A stretch of 64,000 nt of DNA. Source: Candidatus Dependentiae bacterium (GTDB lineage: Bacteria; Babelota; Babeliae; Babelales; RVW-14). The position numbers and the translations under genes were made by a program. Numbering within the stretch: position 1 is the stretch's first letter; each line of letters opens with the position of its first letter. Below are positions 17,368 through 27,262 of this stretch, one piece after another. The notes beneath the pieces are model-generated. The model saw only the letters and a list, made by a program, of their open reading frames with translations. It searched no databases and was not told the origin of the DNA. The stretch is taken from assembly GCA_018266175.1 (NCBI GenBank), contig JAFEAY010000003.1:1-64000 (forward strand), in the 5' to 3' direction.

Positions 17368-20025
17368 ATGCCCGAATTCAAAGATGCCCAAGAGGGGAGC
17401 AAGGTTCCAGGAGTTGTGAATCTTTCTATTGAAAAAGAATTAAAAACATCCTTTCTTGATTATGCGATGTCGGTTATTGTCAGTCGAGCACTTCCTGATG
17501 TGCGTGATGGTCTTAAGCCGGTACATCGACGTATTTTGTATGCGATGCATAAACTAGGCTACTATCATGAAAAAGCTCCTCGAAAATCTGCAACCGTTGT
17601 GGGTGAGGTGATTGGTAATTATCATCCACATGGTGACTCTGCAATTTACCAATCTATGGTTGGTATGGTACAAAATTTTTCTAAGCGCTATCCGTTGCTT
17701 GATGGACAAGGTAACTGGGGTTCGATTGACGGCGATAACGCAGCAGCAATGCGATACACCGAAGTTCGTATGCATAAAATTGCACGCGAATTACTTGCCG
17801 ATATCGAAAAAGATACGGTTTTCTTTGTACCAAACTTTGATGAATCGCGTATGGAACCAACATTGCTTCCAAGCAAAGTTCCAAACCTTCTGATTAACGG
17901 TTCAACCGGTATTGCGGTTGGTATGGCGACATCGGTTCCTCCACACAATTTGGGTGAAGTTATTGATGCGTGTATCGAGCTTTTGAATAATCCAAACCTT
18001 TCTGACGATCGCTTGTTCGAAATTATTCCAGCTCCTGACTTTCCAACCGGTGGTGTCATTTGTGGCCGCTCCGGAATTGTCAAAGCATATAGAACTGGTC
18101 ATGGTCAATTGATTATGCGTGGTATTGTTGAAGTTGAACAGGACAAGAAACGTAACGCGTTGATTGTTTCTGAGCTTCCTTACCAAGTTTGTAAAGCTGA
18201 CTTGATTACCAAAATAGCTGATTTGGTTAAGAATAAAGTTATTGAAGGCATATCAGACATTCGTGATGAATCTGATCGTAACGGCATTCGTGTAGTTATT
18301 GAAATTCGACGTGGTGATGATCCTCATGTTGTTTTGAATCAACTTTACAAGCACACTTCTTTGCAATCGAGCATGTCAATTATTATGCTTGCGTTGTATC
18401 AAAACCGCCCAATGCTTTTTTCATTGCGTGAAACACTTGAACATTTCTTAGTTCACCGAAAAGAAATTATAACTCGCCGAACAGAATATGATCTTGCTCG
18501 AAACAAAGCGCGTGCGCATATTGTTGATGGCTTGATTATCGCTGTTTCTCATATTGATGAAGTGATACCGCTCATTAAAAAATCATCATCGCCTGATCAG
18601 GCGATAGAGCTTTTAAATGCTCAATTTAATTTGAGCGAAAAGCAAGCCAAGGCGATCTTGGAAATGCGCTTGCAGCGTCTGACCGGTCTTGAGCGTGACA
18701 AATTGTATGCTGAAATTGAAGAACTTAAAAAAATTATTTTCCAGCTTGAGCTGATTTTGAGCGATGAAAACGAGCTCAAAAAAGAGATCATGGAAGAGCT
18801 TGTTTACATCAAAACAAACTATGCCGATCCTCGTAAAACACGTATCGAAGGTGCTATCGACAGCTTGAGCGAAGCAGACTTAATTCCTGACGAAGAAGTT
18901 GTTGTTACCTTGACGCGAAAGGGATACATCAAACGCGTTGGCCTTGACACTTATGCTGTTCAGCATAGAGGCGGAAAAGGTAAAAAGGGGATTGCAGACC
19001 TTGAAGAATCGGATGACGTTATTCAAGATCTCTTTGTTGCAAAGAATCACGATGAATTACTCTTCTTTACCAACTTGGGAAGAATTTATAGTCTCTCCGT
19101 ATTCCAGGTTCCAGAGGGCTCACGTATTGCAAAAGGTCGAGCAATTGTTAACTTGCTTGAACTTGCGCAAGGCGAGCGTGTGGTTAAACTGCTCTGCACC
19201 CGTGATATGGAAAATAAGTTCCTTGTTATGGTTACTAAGCTTGGTGTGATTAAAAAAACTGAAGCTGAAAGCTTTGCTAAAATTCGTAGTACCGGTATTC
19301 GTGCGGTAAACTTGCATGAAGGTGATGAACTTTCATTCTGTGCCATGAGTGGTGGTAATGACTCAATTGTTATTGCAACCAAAAAAGGCCGAGGCATTCA
19401 CTTTAAAGAATCTGAAGTTCGTGCAATGGGGCGTCAGGCCGCCGGCGTGCGTGGTATCATGTTGCGTTCAGGTGACGAAGTTGTTGGTATGGAAGTTATT
19501 TCCGATTCAACGAGTGACTTGTTGTTTGCGACAGCACGCGGCTTTGGTAAGCGCGTGAAAATTGTAGACTTCCGTGTTGCTCACCGTGGAGGACTTGGTG
19601 TTCGCACTATTCCAACAGATACACGTAATGGCTTTGTAATAGGCTTGGCCTGTGTTAATGACGCATCACATGTTCTCCTGATTGATGTTAACGGTAAAAT
19701 TATCAGGCTTTCTCCGCAAGAAATTCGCACCATGGGTAGACAAGCAAAAGGTGTACGTCTTGTACGTCTTGATGCAACCCAAACCTTGGCAGCGGTTGTT
19801 GCGTTTGAAGAATCTGAGAGCGATCAAAATAGCGATGCTGATACAGCCCTTGAACAAGCACAATCAATTCAATCGTTGCAAGAAAGCAACCAGCAAGAAG
19901 CTTTATTTGATGACGAAGGCGATGAAGATCAAGATGATCTTGAAGCGCTTGAGGAAGAAGATGAAGATGATTTGCACGATGAAGAGTTGCTTGAAGATGA
20001 GCAAGAGTCTGAAGACGAAGAGTAA
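17368..20025 (+). CDS. gyrA: DNA gyrase subunit A
   Basis: The 885-residue breakage-reunion subunit of gyrase, which introduces negative supercoils. The N-terminal region has [17 protein letters not shown]; the catalytic Tyr is Y130 in A-M-R-Y-T-E-V-R. The GyrA box reads Q-H-R-G-G-K-G near 532-538 (usual Q-R-R-G-G-K-G), distinguishing it from ParC. C-terminal beta-pinwheel repeats follow, and the last 60 or so residues are an acidic Asp/Glu tail. In the quinolone-determining region Ser is present (S91), but the position of E. coli Asp87 is Gln (Q95). ATG 17368 has AGGAAAGGAA upstream. dprA follows within three bases. Confidence 0.97.
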   Translation: MPEFKDAQEGSKVPGVVNLSIEKELKTSFLDYAMSVIVSRALPDVRDGLKPVHRRILYAMHKLGYYHEKAPRKSATVVGEVIGNYHPHGDSAIYQSMVGMVQNFSKRYPLLDGQGNWGSIDGDNAAAMRYTEVRMHKIARELLADIEKDTVFFVPNFDESRMEPTLLPSKVPNLLINGSTGIAVGMATSVPPHNLGEVIDACIELLNNPNLSDDRLFEIIPAPDFPTGGVICGRSGIVKAYRTGHGQLIMRGIVEVEQDKKRNALIVSELPYQVCKADLITKIADLVKNKVIEGISDIRDESDRNGIRVVIEIRRGDDPHVVLNQLYKHTSLQSSMSIIMLALYQNRPMLFSLRETLEHFLVHRKEIITRRTEYDLARNKARAHIVDGLIIAVSHIDEVIPLIKKSSSPDQAIELLNAQFNLSEKQAKAILEMRLQRLTGLERDKLYAEIEELKKIIFQLELILSDENELKKEIMEELVYIKTNYADPRKTRIEGAIDSLSEADLIPDEEVVVTLTRKGYIKRVGLDTYAVQHRGGKGKKGIADLEESDDVIQDLFVAKNHDELLFFTNLGRIYSLSVFQVPEGSRIAKGRAIVNLLELAQGERVVKLLCTRDMENKFLVMVTKLGVIKKTEAESFAKIRSTGIRAVNLHEGDELSFCAMSGGNDSIVIATKKGRGIHFKESEVRAMGRQAAGVRGIMLRSGDEVVGMEVISDSTSDLLFATARGFGKRVKIVDFRVAHRGGLGVRTIPTDTRNGFVIGLACVNDASHVLLIDVNGKIIRLSPQEIRTMGRQAKGVRLVRLDATQTLAAVVAFEESESDQNSDADTALEQAQSIQSLQESNQQEALFDDEGDEDQDDLEALEEEDEDDLHDEELLEDEQESEDEE

Positions 20026-20027
20026 AT

Positions 20028-21272
20028 TTGAGCTTGGATTTTTATATGCAACGTAATAAGAAAATCTTATTGCACATATCTTTGATCGATGGAGTCGGCC
20101 CTGCCGGAGCGTTAAAGCTCATTAAGTATCTGTTTAGCGAGCGCTATCCCGATATGCTTGATGCCGACTTTATTGAATTAATTAAGCATCAAAATGAACT
20201 AGATCTTGAACAAGTTTATTTCTATTCGGTACATGATTTGATAAGACGGGCTGGATTTACAGAACGAATTGCGCGACAAATTGTTGCAGGACTTGCAGAT
20301 CAAACCAGCCTAGAAGCAGAATGTGCACTGCTTGAAAAACACAACATTCAATTGATCACAATTTTTGATGAGTCTTATCCAGAAATTTTGCAGCAAATTT
20401 ATCTTCCTCCGCTTGTTTTGTACTGCAAGGGTGCACCGCTTGAACATACCGCAAAACGTATTTCAATTGTTGGTGCGCGAACAGCTACAACCTACGCGCA
20501 AGAGGTTATTAATCAATTGGTTCCGGCTCTTGTTGCCCAAGACTGGCAGATTGTCAGTGGTGGTGCGCTTGGTGCAGATGCTATGGCTCATGCTGCAACC
20601 TTGAGTTGTTCAGGAAAAACTATTGCGGTTCTTGGCTCTGGTTTACTTAAGCCCTATCCGGATGCAAACATTTCACTTTTCAAGCATATTAGTGAGTGGG
20701 GTGGCTCAGTTATTTCAGCATTCCCACTTAATGCTCCTCCTGAAAAAGGAAATTTCCCTGCACGAAACCGTATCATTGCAGGGCTTAGTCATGGATGTGT
20801 CGTTGTTCAAGCCGGAGTAAAGAGCGGAGCATTAATTACAGCTCAATTTGCTCTTGAAAATGGCAGACAGGTCTTTGCCGTACCGGGGTTGATTGATCAT
20901 GAATTAAGTATTGGATGTCATGAGCTGATTAAGCAGGGAGCAAAGCTTGTTGCAAGTGTGAATGATATTCTTGAAGAGTTTAATGAATCAGTCAGTCATA
21001 CCACATTTACTGCTGCACGCAAAGATCATGTATCACCTAAAGATGATTTGTCACTTGTTCAAGCTACAAAAGCTCAAGGGCTTACAGGTCAACAGCTGGG
21101 CATTGAAGAAAGTGATCCAATTTTGCGTGCCTTAACGACAGCAAGTACTCTTGATGATTTAATCATGCGCACCGGGTTTGATATTGTAGAGCTTCAAAAT
21201 AGATTGTTTGAGTTACAACTTGATGGCAAAGTAAAACAACATTTTACCGGTGCATGGGAAAAGAGTTCATGA
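20028..21272 (+). CDS. dprA: DNA processing protein DprA (Smf)
   Basis: DprA binds incoming single-stranded DNA and loads RecA in natural transformation. The N-terminus has a helix-hairpin-helix-like segment (L-I-D-G-V-G-P-A). A Rossmann-type domain from about residue 140 shows I-V-G-A-R, S-G-G-A-L-G-A-D-A-M-A-H, A-V-L-G-S-G, F-P-A-R-N-R-I-I-A-G-L and G-A-L-I-T-A-x-x-A-L. A winged-helix-like C-terminus (about 345-410) follows. 414 residues from TTG 20028, which has AAGAG upstream; ATG 20046 is a plausible shorter start. The stop overlaps the maf start (ATGA). Other competence genes are not in the window. Confidence 0.93.
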   Translation: MSLDFYMQRNKKILLHISLIDGVGPAGALKLIKYLFSERYPDMLDADFIELIKHQNELDLEQVYFYSVHDLIRRAGFTERIARQIVAGLADQTSLEAECALLEKHNIQLITIFDESYPEILQQIYLPPLVLYCKGAPLEHTAKRISIVGARTATTYAQEVINQLVPALVAQDWQIVSGGALGADAMAHAATLSCSGKTIAVLGSGLLKPYPDANISLFKHISEWGGSVISAFPLNAPPEKGNFPARNRIIAGLSHGCVVVQAGVKSGALITAQFALENGRQVFAVPGLIDHELSIGCHELIKQGAKLVASVNDILEEFNESVSHTTFTAARKDHVSPKDDLSLVQATKAQGLTGQQLGIEESDPILRALTTASTLDDLIMRTGFDIVELQNRLFELQLDGKVKQHFTGAWEKSS

Positions 21273-21895
21273 TGCATGATGTACTTTATCTTGGCTCCCA
21301 GTCGGCCTCTCGTCAGCAGCTCCTTACTCAGACCGGCATTCAGTTCAAAGTTCTTGATCATGGAAGTAGCGAGTGTGGTATTGAAAACCCACATGATTTT
21401 TCAGCTCATGTACTTGCAATAGCCTCGGATAAATTGCGCCATCTTAAGTTACCAAATCCCGAATCTGTCCAAACCGATTATATTTTTGTGCTTACCGCAG
21501 ACACGCTCATTAGAACAACAAAGAGCTTGCAAATTTTGGGCAAACCGCGTGACAAAGCGCATGCGGTACAGATGCTTGAGCTTATAGCTCAAGAGCCTAT
21601 TGAAATTATGACGGGGTGCTGCTTAGAGCGTATGGTTAAAACGGCAGAAGGTTGGAGTGCGGAGCAGTTTCATCATTGGACTTCATCTTCATTAGCTGAA
21701 TTTTGTGTTGACGCTGATCGTTTTGATTTTTATTTTGAAAAAAGCCCGATCGCGCTCTATGCCTGCGGTGCTTGTGTTGTAGAAGGGCCCGGGCAATCGT
21801 TTCTTAAAAATTTCTCAGGCTCATATTCTGGAGCCATGGGTATTCCGTTATTTGAGCTTGTGCAAGGACTTAAAGTTATGGACTTTAAGCTTTAA
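21269..21895 (+). CDS. maf: Maf-family nucleoside triphosphate pyrophosphatase
   Basis: Maf proteins hydrolyse non-canonical or excess nucleoside triphosphates to monophosphates. The signature start is L-Y-L-G-S-Q-S-A-S-R-Q-Q-L-L; the catalytic Asp lies in T-A-D-T-L, followed by G-K-P-R-D-x-x-x-A-x-x-M-L and a closing S-G-x-x-x-G-I-P-L. About 208 residues, near family size. ATG 21269 overlaps the dprA stop, with GGGAAAAGAG upstream; ATG 21254 would be five codons longer. The position conserved as R in canonical S-x-R-R starts is partly changed, so substrate preference cannot be assigned. Confidence 0.87.
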   Translation: MMHDVLYLGSQSASRQQLLTQTGIQFKVLDHGSSECGIENPHDFSAHVLAIASDKLRHLKLPNPESVQTDYIFVLTADTLIRTTKSLQILGKPRDKAHAVQMLELIAQEPIEIMTGCCLERMVKTAEGWSAEQFHHWTSSSLAEFCVDADRFDFYFEKSPIALYACGACVVEGPGQSFLKNFSGSYSGAMGIPLFELVQGLKVMDFKL

Positions 21896-21977
21896 ATTTA
21901 TTCAGCTTCTCTTGATTTCTTGAATCGAGATTCCATCCTATGGCAGACTAATCATGCTCAGCTAAAGGGGAGGAGTT

Positions 21978-23270
21978 ATGGTTGCTAGATCTTTATTTAT
22001 ATTTTTTTCGGTTATTTCAAGCTTTTTTGTTTTAAACAGCAAAATAACTCGAGATGATACTGATGTATTCTCTTCTTGGATTGATGGAGAAGGTGAATAT
22101 CGACAGCGTATTTTTTCAGATGTTAATGTGCAGGAAATGAGTAAACGGCAATCGAGCGAAGCTCTAAAAAGTTGCTTTTTGCGATATCCAAAGGGTTTGG
22201 CAGCATTAAGCTTTTACTTTGATGCTCTTTTAGATGGTAAGCCAGTTCTTGAGAATGAGGAGTTGCTGCTTGAGCATTTTAAAGCTCTTTATCCAATGCT
22301 TCAAAACGATATCGGTGCATTTCTTGATTACCTGTGTGATCACAAATTTTCATCAAAAATTTATAATAGCATTGAAAAAAAAGCTTCACATAATCCGGTT
22401 ATAAACAAGTATAACGCATTTATGCACCTCTTATTTGCTCATCCTGAAAAGCATGATGAACGAGAGCATCTTTTTAGCGTTGCCAACAATTTTTTTGAAT
22501 ATTGCTTTTCACCTAAGACCTTTTTGTCATTTAAAAAGCGATTAGAGAGTTCTTGCTATCATCCGCTTGCACGTTTACTTTACTCGGTTATTTGGAAGCA
22601 GTTGGCTGGTAATGGCTGGAAAGAGTGGCATGCCTCTTGTTTGCAAAGACTCAAAAAAGCCTGTGATGATGGCAAAACAATTGTCTATATTGCCGGTGGG
22701 TGCGATATTTATCAGCTTATTAAACAGGGCATTTATAATATTCGTATTGTTGATCCAATACTTCCTACCCAACCAGCTTACTATGCTGAGCACTGGGGGT
22801 GGCTTGTAAAACGTTCCTCAAAAAATCCAGGCATAGGTGATTATTTGCGGTTTACGTTTAACGATAAATCGATTGTTATGAAGCGTTCTGGTTATTCTGA
22901 GAAAGGATCGTTTACTTGTAGAACCAAGCGGGGGGCTAAGCGCTCAATTCCTCAAAGTATAACTCAGTGGACCGTCTATGAAGATAATCAAAAAGTTGGA
23001 ACTGTTACATTTGATCGTAGGTTTTGCAAACAAAAAGATTTTTTACCTGATAAATCGAAGCAATTATTGATATCTTTTAATGAACTTTATTATATAACCA
23101 GTACCGAAGAACCTGATTCATGGAATATAAATCCATTGAAATTCAAACCTACGATCAAGTTGCAGGTTAAGCAACTTCGTAAGCCATTGAATAAGGAGGT
23201 ATTGTGTAATATGGTACAAGCAGATCAGTTGCCATTTTCATTTATTCGGCTCGGTTCATGCGCCGATTAA
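21978..23270 (+). CDS. Secreted or membrane-anchored protein of unknown function
   Basis: The protein has 430 residues. ATG 21978 has GGGGAGGAG upstream. An N-terminal hydrophobic segment (about residues 4-20) suggests export or anchoring. Residues of about 235-260 read V-Y-I-A-G-G-C-D ... I-R-I-V-D-P, which resembles motif I and the acidic end of strand 2 in Rossmann-type methyltransferases, but the rest of that fold is not clear. The C-terminal part is basic and strand-rich. I do not recognise the family. It lies between maf and an ankyrin-like secreted protein, both in the same direction. Confidence 0.7.
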   Translation: MVARSLFIFFSVISSFFVLNSKITRDDTDVFSSWIDGEGEYRQRIFSDVNVQEMSKRQSSEALKSCFLRYPKGLAALSFYFDALLDGKPVLENEELLLEHFKALYPMLQNDIGAFLDYLCDHKFSSKIYNSIEKKASHNPVINKYNAFMHLLFAHPEKHDEREHLFSVANNFFEYCFSPKTFLSFKKRLESSCYHPLARLLYSVIWKQLAGNGWKEWHASCLQRLKKACDDGKTIVYIAGGCDIYQLIKQGIYNIRIVDPILPTQPAYYAEHWGWLVKRSSKNPGIGDYLRFTFNDKSIVMKRSGYSEKGSFTCRTKRGAKRSIPQSITQWTVYEDNQKVGTVTFDRRFCKQKDFLPDKSKQLLISFNELYYITSTEEPDSWNINPLKFKPTIKLQVKQLRKPLNKEVLCNMVQADQLPFSFIRLGSCAD

Positions 23271-23419
23271 CCAGGCGAAGTCGGTTTATTGAGATATTTT
23301 CACGCAGCAATTTATTTATTGACTATTTGAATTGATTATTGATAGGCTTATTAATAATACGCGTTCTGTGCGCAGTATTTCAATAATCATTCTATTGATG
23401 AGTAAAGAAGGGATAGTTT

Positions 23420-24730
23420 ATGAATAAAATACTTTTAATTGTGAGCTTTGTAGGAGCTTTTTTAAACTCTAGCTTGCAAGCAGCACCAAAATCATCAACG
23501 AAATCCTCTTTACAGGCCGATGTTAAAACTGTTTTTCAAAAAGTAGCTTCTAATGATTATAAGGGTATGTCGACTATACTCAATAAATATTCGGATGCTA
23601 CAAGTATTAAAACTATATTGACAGCAAAAGGAAATGGCCAGACTTTGCTTCATGCCGTAGCAAATCTTGCCGATACCGCGACTGCCTTGAAAATGGGAAT
23701 ACTGATTGCTAACCGTGGGCTGGATGTGAGCCCTCAGTTTCAAAAGCAGATAATTTCGGTAAAAGATAACAAAAATAAAACACCAATTGACTATGCAAAA
23801 GGTAGGAATAATCAAAATTTGCTGACTATCTTTAATAACTTAGTGGCAATTGTGCAGTCATCAACTGCATCGACATCTGGAGCTATGGGATCAACATCAA
23901 CTGGATCAACTGGAGCGATGTCAACTGGAACAACAGCTCCATCAACAACATCAACATCGGCTTCATCAACTCCAGCACCAGCGCCGGCTTCAACGTTACA
24001 AAGTGATATTAATGCTGCATTTGTAGCAGTACGTGCTGGTGATTACAATGGGTTAAAAGCTTTACTTAAAAAGTATAGTGATACTTCGAGTATTAAAACT
24101 ATGCTTACTGCCGTAGAAATCAGTTTGGTAGCAACAGGTCAGACGCTCCTGCATAAGGCTTCAGCTCTTACGGATCTCAATACCGCACTGAAGATGGGAA
24201 TACTTATTGTTAATAAAGCTTCAGAGGTAAATATTGCATTTCAAGCTGAGAGAATTCTTGCAAAAGATGTGGAAGGTAAAACACCCGTTGATTATGCAAC
24301 AAGTAATGGGAATACGCAATTGGTGTCTATTTTTTCAAGCATAGCGGCTTTAACCCCAGCACCAACTCCAGCGTCGGCTTCAACGTTACAAGATGATATT
24401 AATACCGCCTTTCAAAAAATAGCTGCTGGTGATTACATGGGGATGTCATCATTGGTCAAAAAATATACTGATGCTGCAAGTGTTCAAACTATGTTGACTG
24501 CAGTACAAAATGGAAAGACTCTCTTGCAAGCTGCTGTAAATGTTAACGAACCCTCAACTGTTGCTATGATGGTTGGGCGTATTACTGGTCAAGCTATGCA
24601 AGTAGGTAAAGACTTTCAAGTTCAAATTATTAAAGCTCAAGACAGTCAAGGCATGTCTGCGATTGATTATGCTAAGAGTAAAGGGAATACGCAGGTTGTT
24701 GATCTGTTGACTCAAATGTCATCTCAGTAA
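23420..24730 (+). CDS. Secreted protein with three ankyrin-like modules
   Basis: The protein has 436 residues with a signal peptide ending around Q-A-A (residue 22). Three homologous modules of about 110-120 residues follow, each opening L-Q-x-D-(V/I)-x-(T/A)-x-F and containing G-D/N-Y-x-G, a G-Q/K-T-L-L-(H/Q)-A segment and a D-x-x-(G/N)-x-(T/S)-(P/A)-(I/V)-D-Y-A segment; these are ankyrin consensus pieces. Linkers are Ser/Thr/Ala/Pro-rich: the first is about 50 residues of S-T-G-like sequence, the second a short A-P-x-P stretch. Ankyrin proteins commonly bind host proteins in intracellular bacteria; that role here is inference. A clear terminator follows. Confidence 0.8.
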   Translation: MNKILLIVSFVGAFLNSSLQAAPKSSTKSSLQADVKTVFQKVASNDYKGMSTILNKYSDATSIKTILTAKGNGQTLLHAVANLADTATALKMGILIANRGLDVSPQFQKQIISVKDNKNKTPIDYAKGRNNQNLLTIFNNLVAIVQSSTASTSGAMGSTSTGSTGAMSTGTTAPSTTSTSASSTPAPAPASTLQSDINAAFVAVRAGDYNGLKALLKKYSDTSSIKTMLTAVEISLVATGQTLLHKASALTDLNTALKMGILIVNKASEVNIAFQAERILAKDVEGKTPVDYATSNGNTQLVSIFSSIAALTPAPTPASASTLQDDINTAFQKIAAGDYMGMSSLVKKYTDAASVQTMLTAVQNGKTLLQAAVNVNEPSTVAMMVGRITGQAMQVGKDFQVQIIKAQDSQGMSAIDYAKSKGNTQVVDLLTQMSSQ

Positions 24731-24760
24731 GTTGAGCATAATCTTTTCATGAACGAGAAG

Positions 24761-24796
24761 AGGGCTCATACATTGCGTATGAGCCCTTAGTTTTTT
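24761..24796. terminator. Bidirectional terminator
   Basis: An 11-bp perfect stem AGGGCTCATAC / GTATGAGCCCT around ATTGC is followed by TAGTTTTTT. It sits between convergent genes. Confidence 0.85.
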
Positions 24797-24816
24797 ACGA
24801 TAATAAATTAAAAAAA

Positions 24817-25329
24817 TTAGTGAAGCGGTTCATTTTTGGTCGGCTTCCAGTTTTTAATGAGCTGCTCAAACAATATTTTTTTTGCTTGATCGTTAGAAGC
24901 TTGCTTCGTTGGTTTTTCCTCAACATGGTTGTGATGTTTATGTTTGTGTTTGTGATGATGGTTATGGTGTTTATGCATTTTTTCTTTTGTTTGCTGCATG
25001 CTTAACCAAATCGTTCGATCATCAAGGCTATCAAGATCCATCTGTTCAAGTGCCGGTAGGATAGCATCTTTTGTTGTGGTATCCAGACTAATCGTTTCAA
25101 GATTTTTCATCAAAATTTGTTCAAGTAAGACGAGAAAATCAAGGATAGTAGTATAAAGCTTTTCAGAGACCTTTGAATGGTCAAGGCTTTCCACTTTTTC
25201 TAGTTCTTCAGAAAAACCATGTTGCACTGCGTGTTTAATGAGCGTGTTGAGTCCTTGCTTTTCATTTTTTAAAAGCCAACTCATGAGGCAAATAAGCTCA
25301 AGTGACAGCGAAATGTTGTTGTTATTCAT
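24817..25329 (-). CDS. Small cytoplasmic protein with His-rich segment
   Basis: The protein has 170 residues. ATG at 25329 has AAAGGA upstream on this strand. The body is predicted helical (Leu-rich, heptad-like) with no signal peptide. At about residues 118-138 is a dense His/Lys run, mostly H-K-H and H-N-H, followed by a charged tail. His-rich runs often bind Ni, Zn or Co, as in nickel chaperones, but no hydrogenase, urease or metal transport gene is nearby, so this stays open. I do not recognise the family. It has its own terminator shared with the convergent ankyrin-like gene. Confidence 0.7.
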   Translation of the reverse strand: MNNNNISLSLELICLMSWLLKNEKQGLNTLIKHAVQHGFSEELEKVESLDHSKVSEKLYTTILDFLVLLEQILMKNLETISLDTTTKDAILPALEQMDLDSLDDRTIWLSMQQTKEKMHKHHNHHHKHKHKHHNHVEEKPTKQASNDQAKKILFEQLIKNWKPTKNEPLH

Positions 25330-25746
25330 GAAAATCCTTTCCCTTGGTCTTCCACGGTGTTGATAATGTTTTGATAGAGGGTAATGGGTTGATGTATCAA
25401 AAACGTCTGTTTAACCTTACAAACCACAGTATACGCAAAAATTGCCTAAATTCATATAAATGAGCATATTAAGAGTTCTTTGCTGAGCATAAAAGCGTTT
25501 AGTAATGTTTGAAGATACTGATGCTTTGCTTGATTAGAAGAGGTTCTAATAGTTTGTATATCAAATATTTTCTTCTCAAACATGGCCTCTATAGGCGTTT
25601 TTTAATAAAATAAAATTACTTTTTATTTCAGATTGAACTTGAATTATTTGGTGTTCAGGACAAAAGTTTATAGTGTGTTATTTCTTATAAAAAAAGCTCA
25701 CCAGGAAGGTTGTCTTCCCGGTGAGCTTGAGAGTGTGTGTGGAGAC
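25330..25746. other. AT-rich intergenic region
   Basis: 417 bases between two minus-strand genes. It holds the leader of the His-rich gene, with a TATACT -10-like hexamer on the minus strand near 25430, and the amidase terminator at the right end. I see no open frame or RNA gene here. Confidence 0.6.
25683..25728 (-). terminator. Terminator of the amidase gene
   Basis: On the minus strand, a 15-bp stem AAGCTCACCGGGAAG / CTTCCTGGTGAGCTT with one G-T wobble and loop ACAAC is followed by a run of T. Confidence 0.9.
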
Positions 25747-27027
25747 TTAGTGATTTATCTGTACAAATTTTTCAATACCTTGGTAGATACCTTGTGCAAT
25801 AACTGATCGATATTGTTCTTGTGCAAGGTGTGCAGCCTCTTTTTTATTTGTTAAAAATCCAACTTCAACAAGTGCAGCTGGAACAGCGCTTCGCAAAAGA
25901 ACTCGAAATCCATCGGTTTTAATTCCGCGATTGGTGACCGCGTGCTTGTGTTTGTGTAAGGCATTAACTAAATTATTTTGAATTTCTGTTGCAAGAGAGC
26001 GTGAAGCGTGAGCATTTTTTTGCAAAGTATTATTTACAATTTCTGGTAAACGTTCTTGATTTTTTAAATTCATCAGAATAAAGCCGCTTTTATTTGCCGG
26101 TTGACTAACATATTTATTATTAAGATAAAATGTTTCGACGCCATTTTCGTGTGGGTCTTTTTTTCCTGTTGCATTAACGTGAATTGAGACAAATAGATCC
26201 GCTTTTAATTGAACTGCGAGTTCAGAGCGTTCGAGTAAGCTCATGGTTTTATCGACATTTCGGGTTAGTACGGTGTTGAATCCTGCTTGATTGAGCTGTT
26301 TTTTTACTCGTTGGGCGATATCAAGAGCAAGATCTTTTTCTTGAAGTCCAAATGCACGAGCGCCCGGTTGACTTCCGCCATGTCCAGGGTCAATAACGAT
26401 ACGCAGATTTTTCTGTTGTTTTGATTTATTGGGTAAATAAATTTCTTGTGTTGTGTCGCTCATAATGACATTATTTCGCGCTTGGAGCATCATGTTGTCG
26501 TGTTTTTCAAGTTCATCAAGTGTCTGCTTGGTGAAAATATCAATAATGAGTCGATTAGGACTTTCAAGTGTTGCCCACTTGATTAAAAGCCTGTTTTTTT
26601 CAGGAGTAACCCCTTTATTGTGTCTGTTTTTACCGTGGCTTTGAACTGTTTGTGCAAAGTCGATTGCAAGAACAACGCTTGTTATTTGAGCATCTTTTTC
26701 ATGGAGCCAAACATTTGAAACAAGTCCTTGTTTTTTAAGCTTATTGAGCTGTCCAACAACTTCTGATTGTTTGAATTGTTCAAGGCCCATTCCTGGAAAC
26801 GTTAATTTGAGTCGAAACTTTTCTTTGTTGAGCTTCTTATTGAAAAATATTGGTTGAGAAAAATCAAACATAATTTGCGTTGCAAATTTTCCCTGAGATA
26901 CTTCCATCCAGTTAAGTTTATTTCCTGCTGATTGAGCTGATTGAGCTGAAGTATTGCATGTTGCATAACTAAGTATTGTAATAAGTTTAATTGCTAAGAA
27001 AATAGATTTCTTGTGCAAAATATTCAT
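25747..27027 (-). CDS. N-acetylmuramoyl-L-alanine amidase (Amidase_3)
   Basis: A zinc amidase that cuts the bond between muramic acid and the stem peptide, usually for daughter-cell separation. 426 residues: a signal peptide (residues 1-28), an AMIN-like N-terminal domain of beta-strands (about 40-180), and the Amidase_3 domain from about 205. Zinc ligands and catalytic residues are visible: V-I-D-P-G-H-G-G, E-K-D-L-A-L-D, S-I-H-V-N-A and the final V-E-V-G-F-L-T-N. ATG 27027 has a GGGGGG ribosome site. The layout resembles AmiC. It is transcribed alone and ends in a strong terminator; EnvC- or NlpD-like activators are not in the window. Confidence 0.93.
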   Translation of the reverse strand: MNILHKKSIFLAIKLITILSYATCNTSAQSAQSAGNKLNWMEVSQGKFATQIMFDFSQPIFFNKKLNKEKFRLKLTFPGMGLEQFKQSEVVGQLNKLKKQGLVSNVWLHEKDAQITSVVLAIDFAQTVQSHGKNRHNKGVTPEKNRLLIKWATLESPNRLIIDIFTKQTLDELEKHDNMMLQARNNVIMSDTTQEIYLPNKSKQQKNLRIVIDPGHGGSQPGARAFGLQEKDLALDIAQRVKKQLNQAGFNTVLTRNVDKTMSLLERSELAVQLKADLFVSIHVNATGKKDPHENGVETFYLNNKYVSQPANKSGFILMNLKNQERLPEIVNNTLQKNAHASRSLATEIQNNLVNALHKHKHAVTNRGIKTDGFRVLLRSAVPAALVEVGFLTNKKEAAHLAQEQYRSVIAQGIYQGIEKFVQINH

Positions 27028-27150
27028 AATCCCCCCAAGGTTATGTTGTTTCCATTTCTCTGCTTATTAAAATTATCAGTTTGTAAATTTAATAAGCAAT
27101 AAATAGAAAATAAAGATTGGTTTTGTTTGGTTTTATGAGGGGTTTAGGGT

Positions 27151-27225
27151 ATGAAGAGCCAAGGGGTTTTTTTCAGAACACTGTTTGCTTTGTTCTCAGT
27201 CATGCTTATACTTGCAGCCAGATGA
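27151..27225 (+). CDS. Possible 24-residue hydrophobic peptide before murB
   Basis: ATG 27151 has GAGGGGTTTAGGG upstream. It encodes M-K-S-Q-G-V-F-F-R followed by about 14 hydrophobic residues and a final A-A-R. It looks like a single-span small membrane peptide, 37 bases before murB. Too short to tell from chance. Confidence 0.25.
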   Translation: MKSQGVFFRTLFALFSVMLILAAR

Positions 27226-27262
27226 GTTATAGGGGATTTGAATAGATATTTTTGAGAAAAAT

